DNA of 64,000 nucleotides from Sphingomonas yantingensis (GCF_014199325.1 NZ_JACIJJ010000001.1:930001-994000), one strand, 5' to 3'. Positions 1 to 9,306 are shown, numbered from the stretch's first letter. Notes: generated from the sequence alone by a model not told the origin. Program-made: numbers and translations.

Positions 1-1
1 G

Positions 2-592
2 CCGGTACCGGGCCTCCCCGGCCACTTGCCGCCGGGCGAGACGATGCTGTGGCAGGGGCGGCCCGACCGGGCGAGCCTGGCGCGGCACGCGTTCCATACC
101 CGCGGCGTCGCGATCTACTTCGCGCTGTTGACCGCACTGGCGCTGGCGAGCGGCGGGCCGGTGGCGGCGGCGATGACCGCGGGGCTTGGGCTGACGGCGT
201 TCGCGCTGCTGCATGCTTTCGCATGGGGGGCCGCGAGGACGACGATCTACACGCTGACCGATCGCCGCGTCGTGCTGCGCATCGGAACGGCGGTGCCCAA
301 ATGCGTCAACCTGCCGCTGTCGCAGGTCGTCGCAGTCGACATGGCGGTGCGCCGTGACGGTACCGGCGACCTGCCGCTCACGCTCGCCAGCGGTTCTGGC
401 CTTGGCTATCTCGCGCTATGGCCACACGCCCGGCCGCTGAAGCTCGCGCGGCCGCAGCCGATGCTGCGCTCGCTAAAGGACCCGCAGGCGGTCGCCGCGC
501 TGCTCGCGCGCACCTGCCTCGCCGCCGGCGCGGCGCGAGCGGAGGTGCGGGCCGCGCCCGAGCCGATGTTCGCAGGAGCACAGGCGGCATGA
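2..592 (+). CDS. puhB: Photosynthetic complex assembly protein PuhB (5'-truncated by window edge)
   Basis: Assembly factor for the reaction-centre/LH1 core complex, an inner-membrane protein with a bacterial PH-like domain. The open frame runs to the left edge, and the residues before the first possible start (TTG at 26) read PVPGLPGHLPPGE, which fits the PuhB family's N-terminal region, so the gene begins upstream. A hydrophobic stretch (about residues 36-75 of the visible protein) holds the membrane segments, followed by a TIYTLTDRRVVLRIG stretch typical of PH-like membrane proteins. Its stop overlaps the puhC start (ATGA). The puhBC-acsF-puhE-hemA order supports the call; puhA presumably lies just outside the window. 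Confidence 0.9.
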   Translation, partial: PVPGLPGHLPPGETMLWQGRPDRASLARHAFHTRGVAIYFALLTALALASGGPVAAAMTAGLGLTAFALLHAFAWGAARTTIYTLTDRRVVLRIGTAVPKCVNLPLSQVVAVDMAVRRDGTGDLPLTLASGSGLGYLALWPHARPLKLARPQPMLRSLKDPQAVAALLARTCLAAGAARAEVRAAPEPMFAGAQAA

Positions 593-1065
593 GTCACGAC
601 CACGCCACGATGCTCCCGCGCGGGACGGTGGCAATGACCGGCGCGCTGATCCTGTTCGCGATCGGTGCGACGGCGGCGGTGCGGCTGACCGGAACACCGC
701 TCGCCGCCTCTCCCGCGGCGATGCGCGCCGAAAGCCATGTCGCCCCCGTCGCGACCCGAACGCTGCGCTTTGCCGACCGGGCCGACGGCGCCGTGGTAAT
801 CGAGGATGTCGATGCCGGCAGCGTCGCGCAGGTGATCGAACCCGGCGAGCAGACCGGCTTCATCCGCGGTGTGATGCGTGGGCTGGCCCGCGACCGGCGG
901 ATGCACGGCGTGGGCGAGGCGCCGCCCTTCAGCCTGACGCTGTGGCGCGACGGCGAATTGTCGCTCACCGATACCGTCACCGGCCGCTCGATCGAATTGA
1001 CCGCGTTCGGCGCGACCAACCGCGCCGCCTTCGCCGCGCTGCTGCCGCAGGAGAAACGCCCATGA
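589..1065 (+). CDS. puhC: Photosynthetic complex assembly protein PuhC
   Basis: 158-residue protein needed in related phototrophs for efficient assembly or reorganisation of the RC-LH1 core. It starts at the ATG that overlaps the puhB stop, reading MSHDHATMLPRG, followed by a single hydrophobic N-terminal anchor (about residues 16-33). The soluble part contains the family-typical run LRFADRADGAVVIEDVDAG and a GFIRGVMRGLARDRR segment. It overlaps the next gene by ATGA, so translation is probably coupled through the puh operon. The assignment rests on sequence character and on position between puhB and acsF. Confidence 0.9.
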   Translation: MSHDHATMLPRGTVAMTGALILFAIGATAAVRLTGTPLAASPAAMRAESHVAPVATRTLRFADRADGAVVIEDVDAGSVAQVIEPGEQTGFIRGVMRGLARDRRMHGVGEAPPFSLTLWRDGELSLTDTVTGRSIELTAFGATNRAAFAALLPQEKRP

Positions 1066-1358
1066 TCGCGCTGCGCCGAACCCGCTTCGACACCGAATGT
1101 CGTGTCGAGCTCGAGCATAGCGACGAGTTCCTGTGTGCGCATGTCGTGCTGGCCAACGACGTCGAACTCGGACCGGGCGACCGCGTTCGCGTCCACGGCG
1201 CGCCGATCGTCGTCGGCTTCGGCGAGCGCAAGGTGGTCGAACGGACCGCCACGGTCGAGCGCGCCTCCACCGCCGAGCGGCTGTGGACCAAGCTTGCCGG
1301 CCATTTCGAGATGACCGAGCTTTACGAAGTCAGTTTCAGCGATCGGACCCGGCTATGA
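1062..1358 (+). CDS. orf98, conserved photosynthesis-cluster protein of unknown function
   Basis: 98-residue protein, start ATG overlapping the puhC stop and its own stop overlapping the acsF start (ATGA at both ends), so it is firmly inside the operon. It has no signal peptide or membrane segment. It looks like a small beta-rich fold: [20 protein letters not shown], then [19 protein letters not shown], a pattern that could fit a small barrel. Small proteins between puhC and acsF occur in other phototrophic alphaproteobacteria. I know of no assigned biochemical function. Tight coupling to acsF and the puh genes suggests a role in pigment synthesis or core-complex assembly, which is inference. 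Confidence 0.75.
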   Translation: MIALRRTRFDTECRVELEHSDEFLCAHVVLANDVELGPGDRVRVHGAPIVVGFGERKVVERTATVERASTAERLWTKLAGHFEMTELYEVSFSDRTRL

Positions 1359-2419
1359 ACGCGATCTCGCCTGTCAAGGCAGCCCCCGACACGATGGCCA
1401 TCGCGCGGGAGGATACGGTCCTCAGCCCGCGTTTCTACACCACCGATTTCGAGGCGCTGGACCGCATCGACGTGTCGGGCGTCCGCCACGAGTGGGACGC
1501 GCTGATCCAGGAGATGGCCGACGATCCCAACCGCCTGCATTTCAAGCGGACGGCGGCGTTCGACGGCGTGATCGAGAGCCTGCCCGACGGTCTGCGCGAG
1601 GAGTTCATCGACTTCCTCGTCAGCTCGCTGACCGCCGAGTTTTCGGGCTGCATCCTCTATGCCGAGATTGCCAAGCGGGTGAAGAATCCCGATATCAAGC
1701 AGCTGTTCAAGCTGATGAGCCGCGACGAGAGCCGGCACGCGGGCTTCATCAACGATACACTCAAGGACGCGGGGATCGGCATCGACCTCGGCTTCCTGAC
1801 GCGCACCAAGAAATACACCTATTTCAGACCAAAGTTCATCTTCTACGCGACGTATCTAAGTGAGAAGATCGGCTATGCGCGCTACATCACCATCTTCCGC
1901 CATCTGGCGCGGCACCCGGAGCTTCGCTTCCATCCGATCTTCGACTGGTTCGAATTGTGGTGCAACGACGAGTTCCGGCATGGCGACGCGTTCGCGATCC
2001 TGATGCGCACCGATCCGAAGCTGTTGACCGGCATCAACAAGCTGTGGATCCGCTTCTTCCTCGTCGCGGTCTATGCGACGATGTACGTGCGCGACCACAA
2101 CCGGCCGGCGTTCCACAAGGCGCTGGGCATCGACCCGACCGAGTATGACCGCCGCGTCTTCAACATCTGTTCGGAGATCACCCGGCAGGTCTTCCCCGTG
2201 GTCCTCGACACCGACTCGCCCCGCTTCCTCGCGCTGCTCGAACAGATGCGCCGCGTGGCGGTCGCGATCGACGCGGCCAAGGCGCGCGGCGGCATCGTCG
2301 GCGCGGTCAAGCGCGCCGGCCTGACGCTGGCGGCCGCCGCGACATTCGCGGGCCTCTACTTCACTCCGGTCAAGCGTAATGCGGCACCCGCCAACGTCCG
2401 GCTGGTGCCCGCCTGGTGA
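1355..2419 (+). CDS. acsF: Aerobic magnesium-protoporphyrin IX monomethyl ester (oxidative) cyclase
   Basis: Oxygen-dependent diiron enzyme that forms the fifth ring (ring E) of bacteriochlorophyll. The 354-residue protein carries the ferritin-like diiron ligand pattern: glutamates in [14 protein letters not shown], the DESRHAGF motif, and the later [13 protein letters not shown] motif. Start ATG overlaps the orf98 stop; the upstream extension of the open frame has no homology character. It is about the usual length for the alphaproteobacterial enzyme. Use of AcsF, with no anaerobic BchE in the window, fits an aerobic anoxygenic phototroph. The stop overlaps the GTG start of puhE. Confidence 0.97.
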   Translation: MNAISPVKAAPDTMAIAREDTVLSPRFYTTDFEALDRIDVSGVRHEWDALIQEMADDPNRLHFKRTAAFDGVIESLPDGLREEFIDFLVSSLTAEFSGCILYAEIAKRVKNPDIKQLFKLMSRDESRHAGFINDTLKDAGIGIDLGFLTRTKKYTYFRPKFIFYATYLSEKIGYARYITIFRHLARHPELRFHPIFDWFELWCNDEFRHGDAFAILMRTDPKLLTGINKLWIRFFLVAVYATMYVRDHNRPAFHKALGIDPTEYDRRVFNICSEITRQVFPVVLDTDSPRFLALLEQMRRVAVAIDAAKARGGIVGAVKRAGLTLAAAATFAGLYFTPVKRNAAPANVRLVPAW

Positions 2420-3207
2420 CGGTGCCGCCGCTCCTCTTCGCGCTCCTGATGTGGTTCATCGGCACCGCCGCGGTGGTGTGGCTGTGCAGCCGCCCGCGCG
2501 CGACGTTCGGGCAGAGTTTGACGCTCGCCGGGGTTGTGGCGTTGGGTGCGGGCGGGGCGGTGTGGGCGACGGCGGGCGATACGAGTACCGGCGGCGCGTA
2601 CATCGCCTGCGCCGCGGCGATCGCGATCTGGGGCTGGCACGAGATGAGCTTCCTGATGGGCCATGTCGCTGGGCCCAACCGGGGTGAGTGCCCGGCGGGC
2701 GCCACCGGCTGGGCGCGGTTCCGGGCGGCGACAGCGACGGTGATCCATCACGAGCTGGCGATCGCGGCGACGCTGGTCGCGCTGGTCGCGCTGACCTGGG
2801 GCCAGCCCAATGCGGTCGCGCCACTTACCTTCGGCCTGCTCTTCGCGATGCGGCTGTCGGCCAAGTTCAACCTCTATCTCGGCGTCCCGAACCTGAGCGA
2901 CGAGGTGTTTCCGGTGCATCTGGCGCACCTGAAGAGCTATTTCCGCACCGCGCCGATGAACTGGTTGTTCCCGCTGTCGATCGCGGGCGGCGTCGGCGCG
3001 GCGGTAATGGCGTGGCGCGGAGCCGAACTGTCCGCGGGCGGCACGGCGGCGGGCATGACCCTTTTGGCCGGGCTTGCGGTCCTGGGCGTGACCGAGCATC
3101 TGTTTCTGGTACTTCCGCTGCGTGACGGGCGTCTGTTCGCCTGGGCGCTGCATGGCAACAAGGCGGTCCGAGCCGCCGGCATTGAGTTCGATGGGAGACG
3201 GCGATGA
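2416..3207 (+). CDS. puhE: Photosynthetic complex assembly protein 2, PuhE (DUF3623)
   Basis: 263-residue polytopic membrane protein with about six or seven hydrophobic segments. It matches the DUF3623/PuhE family, which has been linked to bacteriochlorophyll production and core-complex assembly. Visible landmarks are [45 protein letters not shown] and the histidine-rich [12 protein letters not shown]. The GTG start overlaps the acsF stop (GTGA), and its own stop overlaps the hemA ATG. Gene order acsF-puhE-hemA is usual for phototrophic alphaproteobacteria. Confidence 0.92.
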   Translation: MTVPPLLFALLMWFIGTAAVVWLCSRPRATFGQSLTLAGVVALGAGGAVWATAGDTSTGGAYIACAAAIAIWGWHEMSFLMGHVAGPNRGECPAGATGWARFRAATATVIHHELAIAATLVALVALTWGQPNAVAPLTFGLLFAMRLSAKFNLYLGVPNLSDEVFPVHLAHLKSYFRTAPMNWLFPLSIAGGVGAAVMAWRGAELSAGGTAAGMTLLAGLAVLGVTEHLFLVLPLRDGRLFAWALHGNKAVRAAGIEFDGRRR

Positions 3208-4427
3208 ATTACGACGCGGTATTCGCGCAGCAGCTCGACGGCCTGCGCGAGGCGGGGAATTACCGCGTCTTTGCCGAGATCGAGCGGCAGGCGGGCCAGT
3301 TCCCGCGTGCGCGCCGCTGGGTCGAGGGCAATCAGGTCGCTGACGTCACCGTCTGGTGCTCCAACGATTATCTGGGCATGGGCCAGCATCCCAAGGTGCT
3401 GGACGCGATGCATTCGGCGCTCGACCGCTGCGGCGCGGGTGCGGGGGGCACGCGCAACATCTCGGGCACCAACCACCAGCATGTGCTGCTCGAGGACGAA
3501 CTGGCCGACCTGCACGGCAAGGAAGCGGCGCTCATCTTCACCTCGGGCTATGTCTCGAACTGGGCGTCGCTGTCGACGCTCGCCTCGCGCCTGCCCGATT
3601 GCGTCATCCTGTCCGACGCGCTCAACCACGCCTCTATGATCGAGGGAATGCGCCACAGTCGCGCCGAGTGCCTGCGGTTCCGCCACAACGACGTCGCGCA
3701 CCTCGACGAGCTGCTCTCGGGCATCGCCCCCGGCCGGCCCAAGATCGTCGCGTTCGAGAGCGTTTATTCGATGGACGGCGACATCGCCCCGATCGAGGAG
3801 ATCATCGAGCTGTGCGAGAAGCACGGCGCGCTGTCCTACATCGACGAGGTGCACGCGGTCGGTCTCTACGGCCCGCGCGGCGGCGGCGTCGCCGAGGCGC
3901 GCGGGCTGATGCAACGCATCGACGTGATCGAGGGGACGCTGGGCAAGGCATTCGGCGTCATGGGCGGCTATATCGCCGCGTCGAAGACGCTGTGCGACTT
4001 CGTGCGCAGCTTCGCCAGCGGCTTCATCTTCTCGACCGCGCTGCCGCCGGCGATCGCCGCGGGGGCGGCGGCGTCGATCCGGCACCTGAAGGACAGTCAG
4101 ATCGAGCGGACGCGCCACCAGAACCGCGTCGCGATGGTGCGCGAGCGGCTGGACGCGATGGGCATCCCACACCTCCACAACGACAGCCACATCATCCCGG
4201 TGATGGTCGGCGATGCGCACCATGCCAAGATGATCTCCGACTGGCTGATGGAAAATCACGGCATCTACGTGCAGCCGATCAACTATCCGACCGTGCCCAA
4301 GGGGACCGAGCGGCTGCGCATCACCCCGTCGCCCGTCCACACCGACGGCGACATCGACCGTCTGGTCGAGGCGCTGAGCGAGATCTGGTCGCAATGCGCG
4401 CTGGCGCGGCGGGAGATGGCGGCCTGA
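3204..4427 (+). CDS. hemA: 5-aminolevulinate synthase
   Basis: PLP enzyme condensing glycine and succinyl-CoA to 5-aminolevulinate, the first committed tetrapyrrole step in alphaproteobacteria. The 407-residue protein opens with [23 protein letters not shown] and [13 protein letters not shown], both typical of ALAS. It has GGTRNISGT, the [11 protein letters not shown] segment, [15 protein letters not shown] with the cofactor aspartate, and [13 protein letters not shown] with the PLP-binding lysine. It is the last gene of the puh/acsF arm (ATGA overlap with puhE). A second housekeeping copy could exist elsewhere, as in other phototrophs. Here it couples precursor supply to bacteriochlorophyll synthesis. 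Confidence 0.97.
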   Translation: MNYDAVFAQQLDGLREAGNYRVFAEIERQAGQFPRARRWVEGNQVADVTVWCSNDYLGMGQHPKVLDAMHSALDRCGAGAGGTRNISGTNHQHVLLEDELADLHGKEAALIFTSGYVSNWASLSTLASRLPDCVILSDALNHASMIEGMRHSRAECLRFRHNDVAHLDELLSGIAPGRPKIVAFESVYSMDGDIAPIEEIIELCEKHGALSYIDEVHAVGLYGPRGGGVAEARGLMQRIDVIEGTLGKAFGVMGGYIAASKTLCDFVRSFASGFIFSTALPPAIAAGAAASIRHLKDSQIERTRHQNRVAMVRERLDAMGIPHLHNDSHIIPVMVGDAHHAKMISDWLMENHGIYVQPINYPTVPKGTERLRITPSPVHTDGDIDRLVEALSEIWSQCALARREMAA

Positions 4428-4437
4428 GCCGCTTGGC

Positions 4438-4568
4438 GTGACCCCGGGCTTGAGCTTGGGGGGCGCTGCCTTTCTTCTAAAAGAACAAGGGGGACCCCGG
4501 ATCAAGTCCGGCGTGACGGATGATTTAGGAGTATGGCTTCGGCGTACCCCGGCCTCCGCCGGGGTACG
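4438..4568. repeat. Intergenic palindromic repeats (families A and B) between hemA and the DUF3422 gene
   Basis: The convergent gap after hemA holds two short interspersed repeats. Family A, around 4488-4518, reads GGACCCCGGATCAAGTCCGG...GTGACGG, with a degenerate inverted partner at 4438-4455. The same motif recurs near 37380, 44205 and, inverted, near 44270. Family B at 4543-4568 is a perfect hairpin: arms CGTACCCCGGC and GCCGGGGTACG, 4-nt loop. It recurs at 48470 and 48551. They lie between convergent genes, so they may act as bidirectional terminators, but there is no clear T-run. Confidence 0.75.
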
Positions 4569-4575
4569 ATCTAGA

Positions 4576-5829
4576 CTAACCGTGCAGCTTCTTCCGTACC
4601 CGCAGCATCGACAGCGCCACGCCGGCGACGACGAACGGTACCGCTGCCGCCATCGTCAGCTTCTTGTCCAGTCCCGGCACCGCCGCGGCGATATAGCCGA
4701 TCAACGCGACGAGGTAGTAGCTGATCGCCACCACCGACAGTCCCTCGACCGTCTGTTGCAGCCGTAGCTGCAGGTCGGTGCGCCGGTCCATCGAGGCGAG
4801 CAGGTCGCGGTTCTGCTTGGCCAGCGCGATGTCGATGCGCGTGCGCAGCAGTTCGCTGGTCCACGCCGCACGCTGCGACAGGTCCTCGAGCCGCGAGGTG
4901 AAGCTGTCGCAGGTGCGCACCGCGGGCATCAGCCGCCGCTCGGTGAAATCGTCGAGCGACTGGTGGCCCGCGACCGCACCGATCCGCAGCTTCTCCAGCC
5001 GCTCGATCGCAAGCTTGGCATAGGCCTGCGTCGCGCTCATGCGATAGCGCGTCTCGGTCGTCAGCTGGGCGAGCTTCGAGGAGAGATAGGTGAGTTCGCC
5101 CATCAGCGCGTCGTCCTCAGCCGTCCGCTCCGCGACCTGCGCAGTGAGGTCCGCGAGCCGCGCCTCGAGTTCGCCCACCGCGGGGGTCAGCCGCTGCGCC
5201 AGCGGCAGGCCCAGCAGCGCCATCTTGCGGTAATTGCCGAGTTCCTGAAGCCGGACGACGAGTTGCGACGGCTCGTCCCCCGCCAGCCCGCGGTCGAGGA
5301 TCGCCAGCCGGCCATAGCCGTCGGCATGCAGCCGGAAGTCGGAAACGATCCGGGCCGCTCCCCCGGCGACATCGCACTCGATGATCGCCTCGTCAGCGTC
5401 GAACCAGTCCTGCCGCTCGGCCGGGGTTGGGATGGGGGCACCGGGGGCGAGTACCGCGATATGGACGGCGCGGATGATCTCGCCTGGCATCCCCTCCAGG
5501 ATCGAGGCGAGGTGCGGCTCGAACGCGCGGCGGTCGAACGGCGCATCGAATGGCCCGGTGAGGAGCAGCGTATAGCTGGCAAATTCCGTATGCCGCTCCC
5601 AGACCAGGCAGAGGTCGCCCAGTTTGAGGACCGCATACTTGGCGGCGATCGGGATCACAATCTCGCCGCGTGCGGCGATTGCGGCGATATGGTCGCTCGC
5701 TGCGCCGCCGGTCGTCTCGCCCAGCAACGTCAGGATCTGGATCAGCCGCGCCGGCGCCGCAAAACGCGGCAACCGGCGGACGTGCATCTCCTCCGACAGC
5801 GAGGCGCGCAGCAGGTGGTTGCCGATCAC
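4576..5829 (-). CDS. DUF3422 family membrane-anchored protein
   Basis: 417-residue protein of the DUF3422 family, function unknown. The N-terminal half carries family-like stretches (HVRRLPRFAAPARLIQILTLLGE, FASYTLLLTGPFD, GYGRLAILDRGLAGDEPSQLVVRLQELGNYRKMALLGLPLAQ). The middle (about residues 225-340) is rich in heptad-like leucine and alanine and probably forms a long coiled coil. Two transmembrane segments lie near the C-terminus (about 362-384 and 389-407), ending in basic residues. It lies between the two arms of the photosynthesis cluster and is read in the same direction as puf, 46 bp downstream of pufC. It is not a known photosynthesis gene. An 11-bp hairpin sits just before its start. 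Confidence 0.85.
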   Translation of the reverse strand: MIGNHLLRASLSEEMHVRRLPRFAAPARLIQILTLLGETTGGAASDHIAAIAARGEIVIPIAAKYAVLKLGDLCLVWERHTEFASYTLLLTGPFDAPFDRRAFEPHLASILEGMPGEIIRAVHIAVLAPGAPIPTPAERQDWFDADEAIIECDVAGGAARIVSDFRLHADGYGRLAILDRGLAGDEPSQLVVRLQELGNYRKMALLGLPLAQRLTPAVGELEARLADLTAQVAERTAEDDALMGELTYLSSKLAQLTTETRYRMSATQAYAKLAIERLEKLRIGAVAGHQSLDDFTERRLMPAVRTCDSFTSRLEDLSQRAAWTSELLRTRIDIALAKQNRDLLASMDRRTDLQLRLQQTVEGLSVVAISYYLVALIGYIAAAVPGLDKKLTMAAAVPFVVAGVALSMLRVRKKLHG

Positions 5830-5831
5830 GG

Positions 5832-5856
5832 CGCCCGCCTTTCCGAAGGGCGGGCG
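5832..5856 (-). terminator. Perfect 11-bp stem-loop between pufC and the DUF3422 gene
   Basis: Arms CGCCCGCCTTT (5832-5842) and AAGGGCGGGCG (5846-5856) pair completely, counting one T-G wobble, around a 3-nt loop. The hairpin lies 19 nt downstream of the pufC stop and 2 nt upstream of the DUF3422 start codon on the minus strand. There is no T-run, so it is either a weak or factor-assisted terminator of the puf transcript or a structure protecting the mRNA 3' end. On a read-through transcript it would occlude the DUF3422 ribosome binding site. Confidence 0.6.
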
Positions 5857-5875
5857 ACCGTGACGGGCCGGGTTT

Positions 5876-6997
5876 TCACTGGCGCGCCGGGGTCGGCGCC
5901 GGTTCGTTCTTGCCGGTCATCGCGCCGGGATTGGCGAGCGCATCAGTGACGGCGTTGCTGCCCGCGGATCCTGCCTCGGTCGCGGCGGGGCGGACGAGCG
6001 GACCGGCGAGGACGGGCGCCTGATCGATCATGCTCTTGCCACCCAGCGGCTTGTTGATCCCCTGGTGACAGGTGGTGCAGTTGATCTTGTACGGGTCCCC
6101 GTGCGGCCCCTTGCGGTTGGCGGGGAACACTGACGCGAGCGACGTGATGTACTCGTCATTTGCCTGGCGGACCATGCGGATGCCGTAATAGGCAGTCGCG
6201 CGTTGCCCGCGGCTGAGGTTCCAGGCGCGGAACGACTGGCTGTTGTGGCAATAGGTGCAGTTGACGCCCAGCGCGGAGCTGACGTGCATCATCAGGCCGT
6301 AGCTTTTCTCCGCATCCTTGATCGACACGACATGGTCGGGCGAGGGCAGCGCCTTATCGGACGCCACACGGATGTTCGCCTTGCCCGCGAAATAGGCGGC
6401 GAACGGGTCCGAGGGGAGCGAGGCATAGCCGACATTGGGGTCGGGCGTGTTTTGCCCGCGCTTGTTGCCGAGGATCGAGCGGTCGTTGGGCGCGCCGTCG
6501 GACAGCGCCCATTTATAGTCGGGCACGGGCTTGCCGCGGTGACAGGTGTAGCAGGTGACCTTGGTGGCCTTCACATGGCTGGCCCAGGTCGAATTGATCC
6601 GCTGTGTCATCTGGATCATGCGCCGCGCGACGACCTTGGTGTATTTCTCGTCCGAGGCCATGTTCTCGGGATTGTGGCAGTAGTTGCAGCCGGCCTCGGG
6701 CGGGGCGACCCACTGGTTCATTTCCGCCATCAGGTGGTTGAACCGCTCGGTGCTGAGCCCGCCGAGCACCTGCACGTTCTGGTACGTCTCCGACGCGCGC
6801 GGCCCGGTGTCGGGCGGCAACGGATAGGGGGCGGGCGGGATGACCGCAGCGGCCGCGACCTTGCCGCGATCGACGATCTGGGCAAGGCCCGCGCCGCGAT
6901 AGCCAGTCTGGACGGAGTCCTTGGGGCCGAGGTCGCAGCCGCCGGTGAGGGTCACCGCGGCACCGCCGATCGCGAGGAGAGTAAGGCGTCGGATCAT
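5876..6997 (-). CDS. pufC: Photosynthetic reaction centre tetraheme cytochrome c subunit
   Basis: Membrane-tethered periplasmic cytochrome that re-reduces the photo-oxidised special pair. The 373-residue precursor has a lipoprotein signal ending LTGGC (Cys21). Four CXXCH haem-binding motifs are visible: CNYCH, CYTCH, CTYCH and CTTCH, with methionines available as axial ligands. The chosen ATG (6995-6997) overlaps the pufM stop; a longer open frame continuing upstream is a shadow of pufM/L. It is the last gene of pufBALMC. A proline/alanine-rich tail follows the last haem motif. A PufC-type donor is common in sphingomonad phototrophs. Confidence 0.97.
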   Translation of the reverse strand: MIRRLTLLAIGGAAVTLTGGCDLGPKDSVQTGYRGAGLAQIVDRGKVAAAAVIPPAPYPLPPDTGPRASETYQNVQVLGGLSTERFNHLMAEMNQWVAPPEAGCNYCHNPENMASDEKYTKVVARRMIQMTQRINSTWASHVKATKVTCYTCHRGKPVPDYKWALSDGAPNDRSILGNKRGQNTPDPNVGYASLPSDPFAAYFAGKANIRVASDKALPSPDHVVSIKDAEKSYGLMMHVSSALGVNCTYCHNSQSFRAWNLSRGQRATAYYGIRMVRQANDEYITSLASVFPANRKGPHGDPYKINCTTCHQGINKPLGGKSMIDQAPVLAGPLVRPAATEAGSAGSNAVTDALANPGAMTGKNEPAPTPARQ

Positions 6998-7965
6998 CGC
7001 GGGGCTCCCGGCAGGATGGCAGGATCGAGAACGCCGGTGCTGGGATAATCGGGCGCAAAATGGTGGAGCACCGCCCACAGATACCAGTTGTCGACGACGG
7101 TTCCGGTCAACAGGATGCCGATGCCGCCGGTGATGGGGCAGAGGACCGCGAACCACCACGCCCAGCGGTGGATCGATTCCATCGTCGCGTTGAACCCCAT
7201 CGTCCAGCGCCAGAACAGCGCCGCGCGTTCGGAGGCCGTACCGCGATCGGTGATCTGTTCGATCTCGCGCTCGCCGCCATAGCGCCCCACCGCCAGGATC
7301 GTCGCGCCGTGCATCGCGAAGAGCAGCGTCGAGCCGTAGAGGAAGACGATCGAGAGGCAGTGAAAGGGGTTGTAGAAGAGGTTGCCGTACCGGATCGAAA
7401 AGGCCGCGGTCCAGTCGAGGTGCGGGAAAATCCCGAACGGCACCGCCTCTGCCCAGCTGCCCATCAGGAGCGGGCGGATGAAGCCGAGGACGAGAATGAG
7501 GAAGATGCCGGCGGCGAACGCCCAGGCGACATGCGTGCCCATCCCCATCTTCTTGGCGCGCAGATAGGTGCGCGCCCAGAAGAGCAGGAGCGAAGCGGTC
7601 ATGAAGAAGCCCGCCATCTGCCACCAGCCGCCCTGCGCCAATGGCACCGAGAGCGTGAAGCCCCATTCCGGCCCCGGCGGCTCGAGCGCGAGCCAGGGAA
7701 GCTGACGCACGAACTGGATCGGGCTCCAGTTGACGCTGGCGGCCATGTTGAGGCCGATGATCTCGATCGCGACGAACGCGCACAGCAGCGAGGCGAGGCC
7801 GAGCTTGCCGAGATAGAGGGGCCCAAGCTGCGCGTTGCCGAGCTTGCCAGCCCAATAGTTGTAGGTGGCAAGGTTGGTGCGCTGGAACGTGCTGTCCGGC
7901 ACCGGCGGGCCGGCCTCCAGCGGGCCGCGTAGCTGAACCTGGGTGAAGATGTTCTGGTATTGCAT
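6994..7965 (-). CDS. pufM: Photosynthetic reaction centre M subunit
   Basis: 323-residue core subunit of the type II reaction centre, five transmembrane helices. It binds the special-pair and accessory bacteriochlorophylls, the QA quinone and, with PufL, the non-haem iron. Visible landmarks are the N-terminal [34 protein letters not shown] with the helix D histidine, the [16 protein letters not shown] segment with iron and quinone ligands, and [12 protein letters not shown] near the C-terminus. It starts 14 bp after pufL ends and overlaps pufC by four bases. Length and order are standard. Confidence 0.98.
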   Translation of the reverse strand: MQYQNIFTQVQLRGPLEAGPPVPDSTFQRTNLATYNYWAGKLGNAQLGPLYLGKLGLASLLCAFVAIEIIGLNMAASVNWSPIQFVRQLPWLALEPPGPEWGFTLSVPLAQGGWWQMAGFFMTASLLLFWARTYLRAKKMGMGTHVAWAFAAGIFLILVLGFIRPLLMGSWAEAVPFGIFPHLDWTAAFSIRYGNLFYNPFHCLSIVFLYGSTLLFAMHGATILAVGRYGGEREIEQITDRGTASERAALFWRWTMGFNATMESIHRWAWWFAVLCPITGGIGILLTGTVVDNWYLWAVLHHFAPDYPSTGVLDPAILPGAPR

Positions 7966-7979
7966 CGTCTATACCCCCT

Positions 7980-8804
7980 TCACGACCAGATCGGCAGGTT
8001 GAGCCACCAGGTCCACCATTCGGGCCACCCGCGCGTCCAGAACGGGCCGGAGATGATGATGCAGATGGCGCTCCAGAAACCCGCCGAGAGGGCGAGGAGC
8101 AGGCCGACGCGGTGGATGCCGAGTGTACCCACCGAATAGCCGATCGAGTCGCGGAAGAACGCGTCCTCATATTCCGGCGACTTCACCTCCTCGCCCTTGC
8201 CCGGATTGACCGAGGAGAGGACGAGCGCGCCGTGGAAGGCGAGCGCACCGCCGGTCATGAAGAAGAAGCTGACCGCCAGCATGTGCGCCGGATTGTAGTG
8301 GAAATGGAGATACTGATAGCCGGTGTTCGACACCCAATCGAGATGGCTGAAGATGCCGTACGGGAAGCCGAAGCCCCAGGCACCCAGCATCAGCGGGCGG
8401 ATCACGACGAGGCTGACATAGGCGAAGATCGCAAAGCCGTAGGCGAAGGGGACGTGATATCCCATACCCAGCTTGCGGCAGATCTCGACCTCGCGCAGCG
8501 CCCACGAGGTGAAGGCGGCGATCGCGCAAATGGTGATGATCTGCCAGAACCCGCCCTCGCGCAGCGGCGCCAGGCCCAACCCGTAGTCGAGGTCCGGCGG
8601 CGCGATGCTGATGAGCCAGGGGTTCCAGGTCGGCCCGAGCGAGGCCGCGTAGAAGATGAGCGCGGTGCCTAGGATCGCGGTGATCGCACTGACCACGCCG
8701 AAGAAGCCGACATAGAAGGGGCCGACCCAGAAATCGAACAGGTCGCCGCCGATCAGCGTGCCGCCCCTGACCCGATATTTCCGCTCGAAGCTCAAGAGCG
8801 CCAT
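7980..8804 (-). CDS. pufL: Photosynthetic reaction centre L subunit
   Basis: 274-residue reaction-centre subunit with five transmembrane helices. It begins [36 protein letters not shown], an unmistakable PufL N-terminus. Helix C/D landmarks [31 protein letters not shown] and [14 protein letters not shown] carry the special-pair and accessory pigment histidines. FHGALVLSS and the IGTLGIHR-like segment ([11 protein letters not shown]) carry the non-haem iron and QB-site ligands. It follows pufA after a 126-bp gap that contains a strong stem-loop, as expected for differential stability of pufBA versus pufLM mRNA. Confidence 0.98.
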   Translation of the reverse strand: MALLSFERKYRVRGGTLIGGDLFDFWVGPFYVGFFGVVSAITAILGTALIFYAASLGPTWNPWLISIAPPDLDYGLGLAPLREGGFWQIITICAIAAFTSWALREVEICRKLGMGYHVPFAYGFAIFAYVSLVVIRPLMLGAWGFGFPYGIFSHLDWVSNTGYQYLHFHYNPAHMLAVSFFFMTGGALAFHGALVLSSVNPGKGEEVKSPEYEDAFFRDSIGYSVGTLGIHRVGLLLALSAGFWSAICIIISGPFWTRGWPEWWTWWLNLPIWS

Positions 8805-8864
8805 GTCTGCCTCTCCTCGCCGCTGCCAGGATGGAGCGGGTGGTCACGTCGATAGAAGTCGGTC

Positions 8865-8915
8865 TTTCGGGTGGGTCGGGCCGGCCGGAGGGAACCGGCG
8901 CCCGCCCACCCGAAA
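8865..8915 (-). other. pufA-pufL intercistronic mRNA stem-loop
   Basis: Arms TTTCGGGTGGG (8865-8875) and CCCACCCGAAA (8905-8915) form 11 perfect base pairs. They are extended inward by CGGG/CCCG and CCGG/CCGG helices after a 1-nt and a 2-nt bulge, leaving a 10-nt loop. It lies between pufA and pufL on the transcribed minus strand. In Rhodobacter a hairpin at this position protects the upstream pufBA segment from 3'-5' decay and so sets the LH1 to reaction-centre ratio. The same role here is inferred from position and strength. Confidence 0.85.
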
Positions 8916-8930
8916 TCGCGAGGATACGCG

Positions 8931-9107
8931 TCAGGTGCCGGGCATCGCCGGGGCCGCCGCCGCCGGGGGCGTGCGCGGGCCATCGAGCCAGTTGAACTTG
9001 TCGGTGCTGAGCAGGATGAAGTGAATCAACAGGGCCAGCACGAACAGGAATACGAACAGCGCGACCAGCGCACGGCGCGGGTCAAAGATTAGCCAGATTC
9101 TCCACAT
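8931..9107 (-). CDS. pufA: Light-harvesting 1 (core antenna) alpha polypeptide
   Basis: 58-residue single-span antenna peptide that binds bacteriochlorophyll and carotenoid in the LH1 ring. It reads [18 protein letters not shown] at the cytoplasmic side. One transmembrane helix holds the pigment-ligating histidine (His29 in LLIHFILLS), and the periplasmic WLDG is followed by a Pro/Ala tail. The ATG is preceded by AAAGGAAC on the minus strand. It lies 46 bp downstream of pufB, and pufL follows after the hairpin. The family signature is clear. Confidence 0.96.
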   Translation of the reverse strand: MWRIWLIFDPRRALVALFVFLFVLALLIHFILLSTDKFNWLDGPRTPPAAAAPAMPGT

Positions 9108-9153
9108 GGCGTGGGTTCCTTTCTATTGTCGCCGGATGAAGCGTCGGCCCGGC

Positions 9154-9306
9154 TCAGAGCCAGGGGCGCCAGTTCCAGACGAGGAAGTGCGCAACGGCCG
9201 CAACTGCCGTGAAGATCAGGAAGCTGGTGATGAAGAGCTTGTGAAACTCCTTGGCTTCTTCGGGGCTGAGGTAAGTTCCCGGCCCCATCCGTTCTGGATC
9301 GTTCAT
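9154..9306 (-). CDS. pufB: Light-harvesting 1 (core antenna) beta polypeptide
   Basis: 50-residue LH1 beta peptide. The N-terminus [20 protein letters not shown] is followed by the conserved EFHKLF segment (His22) and a transmembrane helix with [16 protein letters not shown]. His40 is the bacteriochlorophyll ligand and WRPWL the typical C-terminal aromatic cluster. A good ribosome site (GGAG, 10 nt from ATG) precedes it on the minus strand. It is the first puf gene, directly after bchZ; the 139-bp gap to bchZ is too short for a pufQ. Confidence 0.96.
   Translation of the reverse strand: MNDPERMGPGTYLSPEEAKEFHKLFITSFLIFTAVAAVAHFLVWNWRPWL

Noticed and set aside
2937-4505. 522-codon minus-strand frame across puhE/hemA
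   Set aside because: Antisense shadow of high-GC coding DNA; Arg/Asp/His-rich with no family features, while plus-strand hemA and puhE are certain.
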